A stretch of DNA of 64,000 bases from Rhodobacteraceae bacterium F11138 (GCA_016521575.1 JAEKDP010000004.1:1-64000), one strand, 5' to 3'. Shown: positions 29,941 through 39,322, numbered from the stretch's first letter. The notes: generated from the letters alone by a model not told the origin. Made by a program: numbers and translations.

Positions 29941-32900
29941 GCCAGTTCGATTTCCTGAAAGCAGATTTCTCGGCCGTCTATCTTCACGCCAACAAGGCAG
30001 AGCAGATGGCGATTTCCGATCCGCGTGGCTCGTGTTTTTACGCACGACTGGCGTTGGAGACAGCCATTAAATGGATGTATGAGGCCGATCCGTCTCTTCG
30101 CAGCCCTTACGACGACGCGCTGTCCGCATTGATCCACGAGCCGAGCTTTCGGAAGTTGGCAGGCAACGCGCTTGTCACCAAGGCCAAGCTTATCAAGGAC
30201 CTAGGCAACCGCGCTGTACATGACAGCCGTAGACAGATCAGCGAACAGTCTTCCATCACGGCGCTCCGAGAGCTCTTTCACTTCTCCTATTGGCTGGTGC
30301 GTACCTACGCCAAGGGGGCAAAGCCGTCCGCCGCCATCCAGTTTGACCCAAACAGTCTGCAAAAAACGCTGACGATCACGGCGAGCACGGTCCAGCAAAT
30401 CAAGAAGATGCGCGAGGACTTCGATGCTCGTGAGAAGGCGTTGGAGCAAGAGCGCGAAGCCCGCCTTGCAACCGAAGCCGAGCGGGAAAGGCTTAATGAC
30501 GAGATCAAGCGCCTTCAGGCAGAGATCGCCGCGACGAAGAAGGCGAACCAGGCCGCGCCTGATACACACGACTACAATGAAGAAAAGACCCGTGACGCCT
30601 TCATCGACCTTCTTCTGCACGAAGCGGGTTGGGCCCTCGATCAGCCGCGCGACAGAGAGTTCCCCGTTGTCGGCATGCCGAGTAATTCAGGCGAAGGCTT
30701 TGTGGACTATGTTTTATGGGGCAATGACGGCAAGCCGCTAGGGTTGGTCGAGGCCAAACGGACCAAGAAGGACTCTCGGGTCGGACAACAGCAAGCCAAG
30801 CTCTATGCCGATTGCCTCGAAACGAAGTACGGGCAGCGGCCAGTCATCTTCCTAAGCAACGGCTACGACCATTGGCTTTGGGACGATACGCGCTACCCAC
30901 CGCGCCCCGTGCAAGGATTTTACAAGAAGGCAGAGTTGGAACTTCTCCATCAGCGCCGCACAAGCCACAAAGCGCTCGCCAAGGTCGAAGTTGATGCTGA
31001 CATCGCGGGGCGTTTCTACCAGACCCGCGCGATCAAGCGTGTAGGTGACGCGCTTGAGAAGGATCACCTTCGCAAAGCTCTGCTCGTCATGGCGACGGGC
31101 TCCGGCAAGACACGCACTGTCATTGCCCTGGTCGATCAGCTCATGCGGGCAAATTGGGTAAAGCGCGTATTGTTCCTTGCCGACCGCATTGCCTTGGTCA
31201 ACCAAGCGCACGGCGCTTTCAAAGCGCATCTGCCGTCAGCACCTAGCGCAAATCTCCTGCAAAAGCATGACCCGAAGAAAAATGATCATCATGGCGCACG
31301 GGTTTGCCTTGCGACCTATCCGACGATGATGGGGTTGATAAACGAAGTTGAAGACGGCGCACGGCGTTTCGGGCCAGGCCACTTTGATCTTGTTATCATC
31401 GATGAGGCTCACCGCTCCGTCTATCGCAAGTACCGCGCAATCTTCGAATACTTCGACAGCTATCTCGTCGGCCTTACCGCAACGCCAAGGGACGAGATCG
31501 ACCGAGATACTTACTCGCTCTTTGAACTCGAAAAAGGCGTGCCTACCGATGCCTATGACCTTGATGAGGCCGTAGCTGACGGGTTCCTGGTGCCACCTCG
31601 CGCTGTCTCCGTGCCTCTTAAGTTTCAGCGTGAAGGCATCAACTACGATGACCTTTCCGACGAAGAGAAGGAAGCATGGGACGCGCTTGAGTGGACAGAG
31701 GACGGAGACAACCGACCAGACAGGGTGGAAGCATCCGATTTGAACCGATGGCTATTCAATGCGGATACCGTGGACAAGGTGCTCGAACACCTCATGACCA
31801 ACGGTTTGAAGGTTGAGGAAGGCGATCAACTCGGCAAGTCGATCATCTTCGCCAAGAACAGCAAGCATGCCCGCTTCATCGCCGAGCGTTTTGACAAGAA
31901 CTATCCGCATCTCAAAGGGCATTTTGCGCAAGTCATCGACTACAGCGTCGATTATGCACAATCCTTGATTGACGACTTTTCCGATCCGAAGAAACCTCCG
32001 CATATCGCTATTTCTGTGGACATGCTTGATACTGGGATCGACGTCCCTGAAGTATTGAACCTCGTATTTTTCAAGATTGTCCGCTCGAAGACGAAGTTCT
32101 GGCAGATGATAGGGCGTGGAACCCGCCTGTGCCCCGATCTCTTCGGACCGGACATGGATAAAGAGGACTTTCTGGTCTTCGACTTCTGTCAGAATTTCGA
32201 GTTTTTCAATCAAAACCCGAACGTAAAGGACGGCGCTCTCGGTCCGTCGATCAGCGAGAAGCTCTTTGTCACACGCGTCGAGCTGATGGACGAAATCTCA
32301 ACAGATGACGCTGGCTCGGACAGCGACCTAGTTGCACTCAAGGACTCCATAGAACAACGACTCTTTGATGAAGTTGTCGGCATGAATCTTGACAACTTCA
32401 TCGTTCGACCGAAGCGCCGCTATGTGGAAAAATTTCAAGAACGAGAGGCGTGGGAAAGCTTGAACATCGAAGATCGCCTCGAACTGACCGAGCATATCGC
32501 TGGCCTTCCGTCCGCGCTGAAGGATGATGAGCTGGAAGCCAAGCAGTTCGACTATCTTGTACTGCTAGCACAACTCACGCTGCTACGTAGCGATGCCACC
32601 TTTGCCAAGTATCAGGAAAGAATTCAGACCATTGCATCTTCACTTGAGGACCTCTCGAATGTGCCGATGGTTGCCGCACAGATGGCACTGATCACCGAGC
32701 TTCAGACGGAAGAGTATTGGCAAGACGTGACCTTGCCGATGCTTGAAGAGGTGCGGCGCAAGCTACGCGGGCTTGTGAAGCTCATCGAACCCGCGTCTCG
32801 AAAGATTGTTTACACGGACTTCCAGGACGAAATTGGTGAGGGAACGGATGTCGTCTTGCCTGACATCGGGAGCGGCACGGATAAAGCTCGCTTCATGATG

Positions 32901-33347
32901 AAGGTCAGGCACTTCCTTCAAGAACACAGCGATCACATCACATTGCTGAAGTTGCGTCGTAACGAACAACTGACAAGGCAGGACATCGAAGAGCTGGAGC
33001 GTATCTTTACGGAAGAAGGCGTTGCAGACCATGCGAAGCTGGAGAGCATTCGGAGCGAAGGCGGACTAGGTCTATTCATCCGTTCACTAGTCGGCTTGGA
33101 TCGCGAGGCCGCCAAACAAGCACTTTCCGGCTTTATTGATGGCAAGACGCTGACAGCCAATCAGATTGAATTTATTGATCTGATTATTGATCACCTCACT
33201 GAGAGGGGCGTGCTGGACCCGCGCCGTCTCTATGAAAGCCCATTTACCGACCTTGATGATCAGGGCGTGAGTGGGGTCTTTCCTCACGACACAATCAAGG
33301 CGCTCGTCTCTACGCTCGCTGACGTTAGAAAGAGAGCTGTTGCATGA
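29937..33347 (+). CDS. hsdR: Type I restriction enzyme R subunit
   Basis: The 1136-aa motor and nuclease translocates DNA with ATP and cuts it. A DUF4145-like domain (residues 1-125, with DPRGSCFYARLALETAIKWM) is followed by a coiled coil. The PD-(D/E)xK nuclease is FVDYVLWG ... LGLVEAKRTKKD (Asp ~257, Glu-Ala-Lys ~274). The SF2 helicase has Walker A ATGSGKTRT (~385), DEAH in VIIDEAHRS (~484), LTATPRDE and the late motif QMIGRGTRL. The C-terminal ~250 residues bind the methyltransferase. It overlaps both neighbours by 4 bp. Confidence 0.96.
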   Translation: MSQFDFLKADFSAVYLHANKAEQMAISDPRGSCFYARLALETAIKWMYEADPSLRSPYDDALSALIHEPSFRKLAGNALVTKAKLIKDLGNRAVHDSRRQISEQSSITALRELFHFSYWLVRTYAKGAKPSAAIQFDPNSLQKTLTITASTVQQIKKMREDFDAREKALEQEREARLATEAERERLNDEIKRLQAEIAATKKANQAAPDTHDYNEEKTRDAFIDLLLHEAGWALDQPRDREFPVVGMPSNSGEGFVDYVLWGNDGKPLGLVEAKRTKKDSRVGQQQAKLYADCLETKYGQRPVIFLSNGYDHWLWDDTRYPPRPVQGFYKKAELELLHQRRTSHKALAKVEVDADIAGRFYQTRAIKRVGDALEKDHLRKALLVMATGSGKTRTVIALVDQLMRANWVKRVLFLADRIALVNQAHGAFKAHLPSAPSANLLQKHDPKKNDHHGARVCLATYPTMMGLINEVEDGARRFGPGHFDLVIIDEAHRSVYRKYRAIFEYFDSYLVGLTATPRDEIDRDTYSLFELEKGVPTDAYDLDEAVADGFLVPPRAVSVPLKFQREGINYDDLSDEEKEAWDALEWTEDGDNRPDRVEASDLNRWLFNADTVDKVLEHLMTNGLKVEEGDQLGKSIIFAKNSKHARFIAERFDKNYPHLKGHFAQVIDYSVDYAQSLIDDFSDPKKPPHIAISVDMLDTGIDVPEVLNLVFFKIVRSKTKFWQMIGRGTRLCPDLFGPDMDKEDFLVFDFCQNFEFFNQNPNVKDGALGPSISEKLFVTRVELMDEISTDDAGSDSDLVALKDSIEQRLFDEVVGMNLDNFIVRPKRRYVEKFQEREAWESLNIEDRLELTEHIAGLPSALKDDELEAKQFDYLVLLAQLTLLRSDATFAKYQERIQTIASSLEDLSNVPMVAAQMALITELQTEEYWQDVTLPMLEEVRRKLRGLVKLIEPASRKIVYTDFQDEIGEGTDVVLPDIGSGTDKARFMMKVRHFLQEHSDHITLLKLRRNEQLTRQDIEELERIFTEEGVADHAKLESIRSEGGLGLFIRSLVGLDREAAKQALSGFIDGKTLTANQIEFIDLIIDHLTERGVLDPRRLYESPFTDLDDQGVSGVFPHDTIKALVSTLADVRKRAVA

Positions 33348-34618
33348 CAATTGAACCAACCATTACCTGCCCAAACTGTTCAACCGAAATCAAACTTACC
33401 GAAAGCCTTGCCGCACCTTTAATTCAAGCCACGAGACAAGAATTTGAGGCGAAGATTGCCGATCAGGAAAAGGCTGTCGCGCAGCGCGAGGAAGATATCC
33501 GTAAGGCGAAAAAGGAAATACAGGATGCCCAGGCACGCATCGACGAGCAGGTCTCTGAAAAACTGAAGGCCGAACGCGCCTCAATAATCGAAGAAGAGAA
33601 GAGAAAGGCCAAACTCGCCGCAGCCTCCGAGATGGAAGACAAAGCCAGAGAGCTTTCTGAGCTGCAAGATGTCCTGAAAGATCGTGATGAGAAACTCAAG
33701 GAAGCTCAGAAGGCTCAGGCTGAGCTAATTCGTAAGCAACGGGAGTTGGATGACGCGAAGCGAGAGCTCGATCTGACTGTCGAAAAACGCGTGCAGGAAT
33801 CCGTAGCGCAGGTCCGCGAAAAGGCGAAGGCCGAAGTTGAGGAGGTTCTCAAGCTCAAGGTTTCCGAGAAGGAAGAGCAGATTGCCTCGATGCAAAGGCA
33901 GATTGAAGAACTGAAGCGCAAGGCAGAACAAGGTTCCCAACAGCTGCAAGGGGAAGTGCTGGAGCTTGCCTTGGAGGAAACTCTTCGGACCAAGTTCCCA
34001 TTCGACAGCATCGAACCCGTTGGAAAAGGTGAGTTCGGGGGCGACGTTGTCCAGCGCGTCGTTTCGCCGGCAGGCACGGCCTGCGGCTCCATACTATGGG
34101 AGACGAAACGGACGAAGAATTGGAGCGATGGTTGGCTTGCAAAGCTCCGCAACGATCAGCGCACGGCAAAGGCTGACTTGGCAATCATCATTTCGGATGC
34201 CCTGCCGAAAGATATCGATACCTTCGGGCCAGTAGACGGTGTTTGGGTGACTGCCGGACAATACTATGTCCCGTTGGCAATAGCCTTGCGACAGTCCTTG
34301 ATTGAAGTCAGCAACAGCAAGATGGCGCGCGAAGGCCAACAAACAAAGATGGAACTGGTCTATGACTATTTGACTGGTCCGCGTTTCAGACACCGCGTCG
34401 AAGCCATTGTCGAGAAATTTTCCGACATGCAGGCTGATCTGGACAGAGAGCGCAAGGCAATGACGCGCCTTTGGGCGAAAAGAGAGACGCAAATTCAGGG
34501 TGTCATTGAAAGCACAGTTGGCATGTATGGCGATCTTCAAGGGATTGCAGGCCAAGCCATACAGCAAATTGAAGGCTTGGAAGTTCCGTTTATCGAAAGC
34601 AACGACGAAAGCGATTGA
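33344..34618 (+). CDS. DUF2130 protein with coiled coil and nuclease-like domain
   Basis: The 424-aa protein starts with a zinc-knuckle-like CPNCSTEI (Cys10, Cys13), then a long coiled coil (residues ~25-205). The C-terminal DUF2130 domain has EEQLRTKFP-like EETLRTKFPFDSIEPVGKGE, then GGDVVQRVV ... ILWETKRTKNW. The Asp and the Glu-Thr-Lys are placed like a PD-(D/E)xK nuclease active site, as in RmuC-type proteins. It overlaps hsdR by 4 bp and ends just before the anticodon nuclease gene. A DNA-processing role in defence is inferred. Confidence 0.8.
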   Translation: MTIEPTITCPNCSTEIKLTESLAAPLIQATRQEFEAKIADQEKAVAQREEDIRKAKKEIQDAQARIDEQVSEKLKAERASIIEEEKRKAKLAAASEMEDKARELSELQDVLKDRDEKLKEAQKAQAELIRKQRELDDAKRELDLTVEKRVQESVAQVREKAKAEVEEVLKLKVSEKEEQIASMQRQIEELKRKAEQGSQQLQGEVLELALEETLRTKFPFDSIEPVGKGEFGGDVVQRVVSPAGTACGSILWETKRTKNWSDGWLAKLRNDQRTAKADLAIIISDALPKDIDTFGPVDGVWVTAGQYYVPLAIALRQSLIEVSNSKMAREGQQTKMELVYDYLTGPRFRHRVEAIVEKFSDMQADLDRERKAMTRLWAKRETQIQGVIESTVGMYGDLQGIAGQAIQQIEGLEVPFIESNDESD

Positions 34619-34620
34619 AA

Positions 34621-36888
34621 ATGCTTACCACAATTGAGAGTGTCGATGCCCTCGGCGTATTTGATAAATACAGGAAAGATGCTTCACTAGGTCCATTTGA
34701 AAGATTCAACGTGCTTTACGGCATGAATGGATCAGGCAAGACAACGCTTTCGCGGCTGTTCCTGTCTTTAAATGCTGGCGAAAATGAATCCTACCCGGAA
34801 TTGAAATACACGGTGTCCAGTTCGGATGGCCAGTTCAAGCAGGGCCAAAACTTCCCGCGCAAAGTCCGCGTCTTCAACTCTGACTATGTCGAATCGAACA
34901 TCGGTGAGATAGAGGGGCAGTTGAATCCGATCTTCATCGTCGGTGAGGAGAACAAGACGCTTGTGAGCCAGATAGAGGCTGACGAAGCCAAATTGGCATC
35001 GCTCGAAGCTGAGCAGAAGCTGAAAGAAGGCGAGAAGAGCAAGCTTGAGCTGGCACGCGGTAAGGTATTCACGGATATAGCGAAGATTATTGCGTCTGAT
35101 ACTAGTGGACAGGTCACTAGAACCTACCGCAAACCGGAAGCCGAAAAAGCATATGCGGCGCTCAAGGCCGCGGCGACTCTGACCGACGAGGAACTCGCTG
35201 TCCATAGCACCACGCTTCGTCAGTCTTCATTGGAAAAGGTTCCAAAGCTAGACATCGGCAAGGTAAGCCTTGATCGTGACGGAGCAGCGATCGACGTGCC
35301 TGTGCTGGAGGCCATCGCCGAACTCACCATTACAGTCCAGGCTCTCTGTCTTCGAACTTCCGACTCCCTGGCCGTGAAGAGGTTACAGGAGAACCCCGAT
35401 ATAGCTGCGTGGGTTGAGAAAGGTCTCTCGCTACACCACGATCATAAAAGCGAGACGTGCGAGTACTGTTTGCAGCCAATACCCCAGCAGCGTCTCGAAG
35501 AACTAGCAAAGCACTTCAATGATTCAGATCGCCTGTTGAAGGAAGAGATAGAGGTTGTAATCGATGTCCTTGCGAGCTTGAGAGCGCGCATTGAAGCGTT
35601 AGCCTACCCTGCTAGGGCACAACTCTATGAAGAGCTACGTGATGATCTGAAAGGTGCGACCGCAACCTTGAAGACCAGCCAAAAAACGGCGCTGACGCAC
35701 CTCGATGAGGCTCTAAAGTCCCTGAAAGACAAGCTGGTCCGACGGACAGAGGCGGTCGAAAGCGGCCTCTCGGAGTATGATTCAGCGCCTTTCGTGACAT
35801 CTCTTGGCGCGCTCAATGAGGTGCTCGATAGGCACAACAAGAAGACCGAGGACTTCGAAAAACACGCCTCGGATGCACGCGCGGCAATTGAGACGCATCA
35901 TCTGAGCGCCATAGGACCTGATGTTACGAAATATGATACTGACATTCAGGCGCTGAAGGATCGTCTTACCGTTATCGCCGATGGTGACCCGAGCAAGGGC
36001 GAGCACGGGATTTCGGCATTGCGCGGCAGTATCACCGCTAATCGCGCCAAGGTCTCCAACACAGCAGAGGCCGCAGAACGTCTTTCGGGCTTGCTACAGA
36101 CCTTTCTTGGCCGCGATGAGCTGAAGTTTGAGCCGGAGGGCGACGGATATCGAATAATGCGCGGTTCTCAAGCTGCGACGCGGCTGAGTGAGGGGGAAAA
36201 GACTGCCATCACCTTCATTTATTTTATCGTGCAGCTTGAAGATCAGGATTTCGATATAACTGAAGGTATTGTCGTAATTGACGATCCGATATCGAGCCTC
36301 GATTCGAATTCAGTGTATCAGGCGTTCTCGTTTTTGAAGAATTCAGTGAAAGACGCTAAACAGGTCTTCCTTCTCACGCACAATTTTGATTTTTTGAAGC
36401 TTCTTCTCAATTGGTTAAATAATATTCCAAAGTCGAAGAAGCAGACGTCCCACTACATGCTGCTCTGCAATATCCAAGCTGATGGAACGAGAACCGCCTT
36501 GATCAAGCCGCTAGACAAGGAGTTACGGCAAAATGAAAGCGAATATTCTTGGCTGTTCAAGCAGCTTTATAACTTCCGTTCTGATGGCTCCATTGCGGGG
36601 TCGTACCACATTCCCAATATTGCGAGGAAAGTACTCGAAGCATTTTTGGACTTTTACTATCCAGCCAGCGAGACACTTTACAAGAAACTTGAGCGAGTTG
36701 AATTTGACGCCATAAAGAAGACGGCACTCATGAAATTTGCGAACGACCTGTCTCACCCTACGGGCAAAGGTTTTGATCCTGCGCTTGTTCCTGAGACGCA
36801 GAAGAATGTTCGCTATCTGCTTGAGATGATCGAGACCGTGTCTCCGATCCACTTCAAGTCTCTAAAGGACTCCATCGAAGCGGTTTAG
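34621..36888 (+). CDS. rloC: RloC/PrrC-like anticodon nuclease
   Basis: The 755-aa protein resembles RloC: an ABC/Rad50-type ATPase with a C-terminal tRNA anticodon nuclease that halts translation when infection damages the R-M guard. Walker A is GMNGSGKTTL (~residues 34-43). A zinc-hook-like CEYC (Cys280, Cys283) sits between two coiled coils. The ABC signature is RLSEGEKTA (~520) and Walker B is VVIDDPISSLDSNS (~550). The C-terminal domain keeps the nuclease triad pattern: Arg669 and Glu673 in NIARKVLEAFL, and His712 in NDLSHP. ATG 34621 is preferred over TTG 34615. Confidence 0.85.
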   Translation: MLTTIESVDALGVFDKYRKDASLGPFERFNVLYGMNGSGKTTLSRLFLSLNAGENESYPELKYTVSSSDGQFKQGQNFPRKVRVFNSDYVESNIGEIEGQLNPIFIVGEENKTLVSQIEADEAKLASLEAEQKLKEGEKSKLELARGKVFTDIAKIIASDTSGQVTRTYRKPEAEKAYAALKAAATLTDEELAVHSTTLRQSSLEKVPKLDIGKVSLDRDGAAIDVPVLEAIAELTITVQALCLRTSDSLAVKRLQENPDIAAWVEKGLSLHHDHKSETCEYCLQPIPQQRLEELAKHFNDSDRLLKEEIEVVIDVLASLRARIEALAYPARAQLYEELRDDLKGATATLKTSQKTALTHLDEALKSLKDKLVRRTEAVESGLSEYDSAPFVTSLGALNEVLDRHNKKTEDFEKHASDARAAIETHHLSAIGPDVTKYDTDIQALKDRLTVIADGDPSKGEHGISALRGSITANRAKVSNTAEAAERLSGLLQTFLGRDELKFEPEGDGYRIMRGSQAATRLSEGEKTAITFIYFIVQLEDQDFDITEGIVVIDDPISSLDSNSVYQAFSFLKNSVKDAKQVFLLTHNFDFLKLLLNWLNNIPKSKKQTSHYMLLCNIQADGTRTALIKPLDKELRQNESEYSWLFKQLYNFRSDGSIAGSYHIPNIARKVLEAFLDFYYPASETLYKKLERVEFDAIKKTALMKFANDLSHPTGKGFDPALVPETQKNVRYLLEMIETVSPIHFKSLKDSIEAV

Positions 36889-37005
36889 TTCGGCGCATCC
36901 TAGCGGATCGGGCTGTCGTGAACCGAGCCGCCTAAGGACGTCTCGGCCTTGCGGCTTCCATCCCTTGCGTGATTGTCGGTGTGCTTGATGCACCCCTCTG
37001 GCTGA

Positions 37006-37036
37006 GCGCGGCTCTATAGGAGCCGCGCGTTTCTTT
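37006..37036 (+). terminator. Probable rho-independent terminator of the R-M/rloC operon
   Basis: GCGCGGCTC (37006-37014) pairs with GAGCCGCGC (37020-37028) around a 5-base loop, followed by GTTTCTTT. It lies 118 bp after the rloC stop. Confidence 0.6.
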
Positions 37037-37199
37037 CCCATTTCTGGGGGCCTTCCTGCCCCATCAACCGTCAAGACCCAAGTCCCTTGCCTGGGCTGCG
37101 GGAGAAAGCATCGGAGCCGTGGCTCGTTGGCACTGCGCCCGCTCCACCTTCCGATCCTTTCGATCTTGACGGCCTCCCCCCGCTCATTGGCGCGGGCCT

Positions 37200-37223
37200 A
37201 GTCCGGTTGCATGCGCAACCGAC
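37200..37223. promoter_or_regulatory. Inverted repeat upstream of the ArdC-like gene
   Basis: GGTTGCATGCGCAACC forms a 6-bp-arm palindrome extended by AGT/ACT on the outside with one bulged C. It ends about 8 bp before the AAAGGAGG ribosome-binding site. It may be an operator that keeps the antirestriction gene silent until entry into a new host, or an RNA hairpin in the leader. Confidence 0.4.
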
Positions 37224-37244
37224 TATCCAAAGGAGGAAAAAGTC

Positions 37245-38156
37245 ATGAAAACAGATGTTTATCAGAAAGTAACAGACAAGATTATTGCCGATCTGGAGCA
37301 AGGCGAGCTGTCTTGGCTGAAGCCTTGGAACGCTGGCAACCTTGAAGGCAAGATCACCAAACCGCTGCGGCACAACGGCATGCCCTACAACGGAATCAAC
37401 GTGCTAATGCTCTGGGGCGCGAGCGTCGAGGCGGGGTATCTCTCCCCGTACTGGATGACCTTCAAACAGGCCAAGGAGCTTGGCGCACACGTCAAGAAGG
37501 GCGAGCGCGGTAATCTGGTCGTCTATGCCAACACCATCACCAAAACCGAAGAGCAGGATGATGGAAGCGAAGAGAAGCGCAAAATCCCTTTCATGAAGGG
37601 CTATAGCGTCTTCAATGTCGAGCAGATCGAAGGCTTGCCCGAGCACTATTACACCAAGCCCGAGCCCGTGATTGATCCCGCTTTGCGGATCAGCCACGCG
37701 GAAGAGTTTTTCGGGCACACTGGCGCAGACATCCGCCATGGCGGGAATAGCGCCCACTATAGCGGCGGCAGCGATCATGTGCAGATGCCAGCCTTTGAGA
37801 CGTTCCGCAGCCCCGAAAGCTACTACGCCACGCTTGCCCATGAGCTGACCCACTGGACGAAGCACAAAACCCGCCTTGACCGTGACTTTGGCCGCAAACG
37901 TTGGGGTGATGAAGGCTATGCCCGTGAAGAGCTGGTTGCCGAGCTGGGCGCGGCTTTCCTTTGCGCCGATCTGGAACTGACACCCGAGCCTGGCATGGAT
38001 CATGCCGCCTATATTCAAAGCTGGCTCAAGGTCTTGAAGGACGACAAGCGCGCGATCTTTGCCGCCGCCGCCCACGCGCAGCGCGCCGCAGATTTCCTAC
38101 ACGGATTGCAGCCGCTGATCGAGGGCGAGCAGCAGGACGAGGGAGTCGCCGCGTAA
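37245..38156 (+). CDS. ArdC-like antirestriction protein with zincin domain
   Basis: The 303-aa protein has the ArdC N-terminal ssDNA-binding domain (residues ~1-130: YQKVTDKIIADLEQGELSWL, then PYNGINVLMLWG). A zinc metallopeptidase-like domain follows, with AHELTHWTKHKTRLDRD (His ~199 and ~203) and the distal Glu in AREELVAELGAAFLCADLEL. ArdC proteins are carried by conjugative elements and protect incoming DNA from restriction. A strong ribosome-binding site (AAAGGAGG) precedes the ATG. Its own stop codon lies in the loop of a terminator hairpin. Confidence 0.9.
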   Translation: MKTDVYQKVTDKIIADLEQGELSWLKPWNAGNLEGKITKPLRHNGMPYNGINVLMLWGASVEAGYLSPYWMTFKQAKELGAHVKKGERGNLVVYANTITKTEEQDDGSEEKRKIPFMKGYSVFNVEQIEGLPEHYYTKPEPVIDPALRISHAEEFFGHTGADIRHGGNSAHYSGGSDHVQMPAFETFRSPESYYATLAHELTHWTKHKTRLDRDFGRKRWGDEGYAREELVAELGAAFLCADLELTPEPGMDHAAYIQSWLKVLKDDKRAIFAAAAHAQRAADFLHGLQPLIEGEQQDEGVAA

Positions 38157-38169
38157 GCGGCGACTTTTT
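38145..38169 (+). terminator. Rho-independent terminator overlapping the ArdC-like stop codon
   Basis: GTCGCCGC (38145-38152) and GCGGCGAC (38157-38164) form a perfect 8-bp stem around GTAA, followed by five T. The TAA stop (38154-38156) is in the loop. A second strong hairpin without a T-run follows at 38186-38207. Confidence 0.85.
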
Positions 38170-38532
38170 AGGCCTGGAAAATTTCGCGCCCGCCTTTCGG
38201 CGGGCGCTGGCCTAGGGCATTCTAGTCTTCGGGGAAGGACCCGTCATCCAACTCTCTGCTTATGTTACCGGAAAAGCCAGATACGGCGGGGCGCGCGCTT
38301 TCGAAGCTAAGGGCCTCTGCTCTTCATCGTCCTAGCCTTCCATGCACTCACGGACGGGGCAGAAAGCCGAAAAGAACCCGAAGAACCACCGTCTGCACAG
38401 GGACTCCTAGATGAAGCCGAGCGCAACAAGCTCAGCATGGGCGCGGAACATGAGGGCAATCTTCTAGGCGGAAGGTGGCAAGCGCTCCGCCCCAAGAGGG
38501 AGAGATCGCAACACGGGCGAGAAAAGAAAAGA
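38170..38532. other. Spacer with no supported gene
   Basis: Apart from the GCGCCCGCC-TTTC-GGCGGGCGC hairpin at 38186-38207, no conserved frame is visible on either strand. The segment separates the ArdC-like gene from the SDR gene encoded on the other strand. Confidence 0.4.
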
Positions 38533-39237
38533 TTAGACGGAGCGGATTACGCCACCATCAACCCGAATGCTTTGGCCAGTGATGTAACCCGCGCCCTCGG
38601 ACAGCAGGAAAGCGATGGTCGCGGCGATTTCTTCGGACTTACCGTATCGCTCCATCGGCACGCTGTCGCGGCGTTCATCGACCTCGGGCAGACTGTCGAT
38701 CCAGCCGGGCATGACGTTATTGATGCGAATACCCTTGGCGGCATAGTCGTCCGAATAGATTTTGGTGAAGGCACCAAGGCTTGCCCGAAACGCCGTCGAG
38801 GTCGGGAACATGGCGGTTGGCTGCGTGGCCCACGCGGTAGAGATGTTGACGATCGCGCCGCTGCCCTGTGCCTCCATGATCGGTGTCACAAGCCGGATCG
38901 GGCGCACGGCGCTCAGGAAATAGACTTCCATCCCTTTGTGCCAGTCCTCATCGGTGATTTCGAGGATCGGAGCGCGGGGACCGTGACCTGCCGAGTTCAC
39001 CAGCCCGTCGATGCGACCCCACTTCTCCATGGCGAGATCGACTAGGCGCTGAACATCAGAATTCTCAAGGTTAGACCCGGTCACGCCAACACCGCCCAGT
39101 TCCTTCGCCAAGGCTTCACCTTTGCCCGAGGACGAGAGGATTGCGATCTCGTATCCATCGGCGGCGAGTTTACGCGCGGCGGCAGCGCCCATACCAGAGC
39201 CGCCTGCGGTGATGAGTGCCACTTTCGATTTAGCCAT
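38533..39237 (-). CDS. Short-chain dehydrogenase/reductase (SDR)
   Basis: This 234-aa classical SDR is a cytosolic NAD(P)-dependent oxidoreductase. The Rossmann glycine motif is VALITAGGSGMGAAAARKLA (residues ~6-25), with TAGGSGMG in place of the usual TGxxxGIG. LVNSAGHGPRAP replaces NNAG. The catalytic Ser is in IVNISTAWA. The usual YxxxK is changed: the segment reads STAFRASLGAFTK, with Phe at the expected Tyr. The start at 39237 has an AAAGGAGG site. Loss of Tyr suggests altered or absent activity, or a non-standard SDR. Substrate is unknown. Confidence 0.8.
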   Translation of the reverse strand: MAKSKVALITAGGSGMGAAAARKLAADGYEIAILSSSGKGEALAKELGGVGVTGSNLENSDVQRLVDLAMEKWGRIDGLVNSAGHGPRAPILEITDEDWHKGMEVYFLSAVRPIRLVTPIMEAQGSGAIVNISTAWATQPTAMFPTSTAFRASLGAFTKIYSDDYAAKGIRINNVMPGWIDSLPEVDERRDSVPMERYGKSEEIAATIAFLLSEGAGYITGQSIRVDGGVIRSV

Positions 39238-39254
39238 TTTTGCCTCCTTTATAT

Positions 39255-39270
39255 TATCGACTGTACGATA
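39255..39270. promoter_or_regulatory. Candidate repressor operator between the SDR and a lysR fragment
   Basis: TATCGACTGTACGATA has 5-bp inverted arms and a TGTAC core. A related near-palindrome, TTAGATTGTACACTAA, lies at 39446-39461. Both are of the size TetR-type repressors bind. The regulator itself is not in the window. Confidence 0.35.
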
Positions 39271-39322
39271 GCGCATAGTCCCGATGTTTTTTCCGGCACA
39301 AGGAAACCTGTCATATAAGAGA

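Larger units (their letters stand above)
36889..37244. other. Spacer between the defence operon and the ArdC-like gene
   Basis: No gene is supported. The region contains the probable terminator of the defence operon at 37006-37036 and an inverted repeat just upstream of the next gene at 37200-37223. Between them is a pyrimidine-rich stretch with nothing recognisable. Confidence 0.4.
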
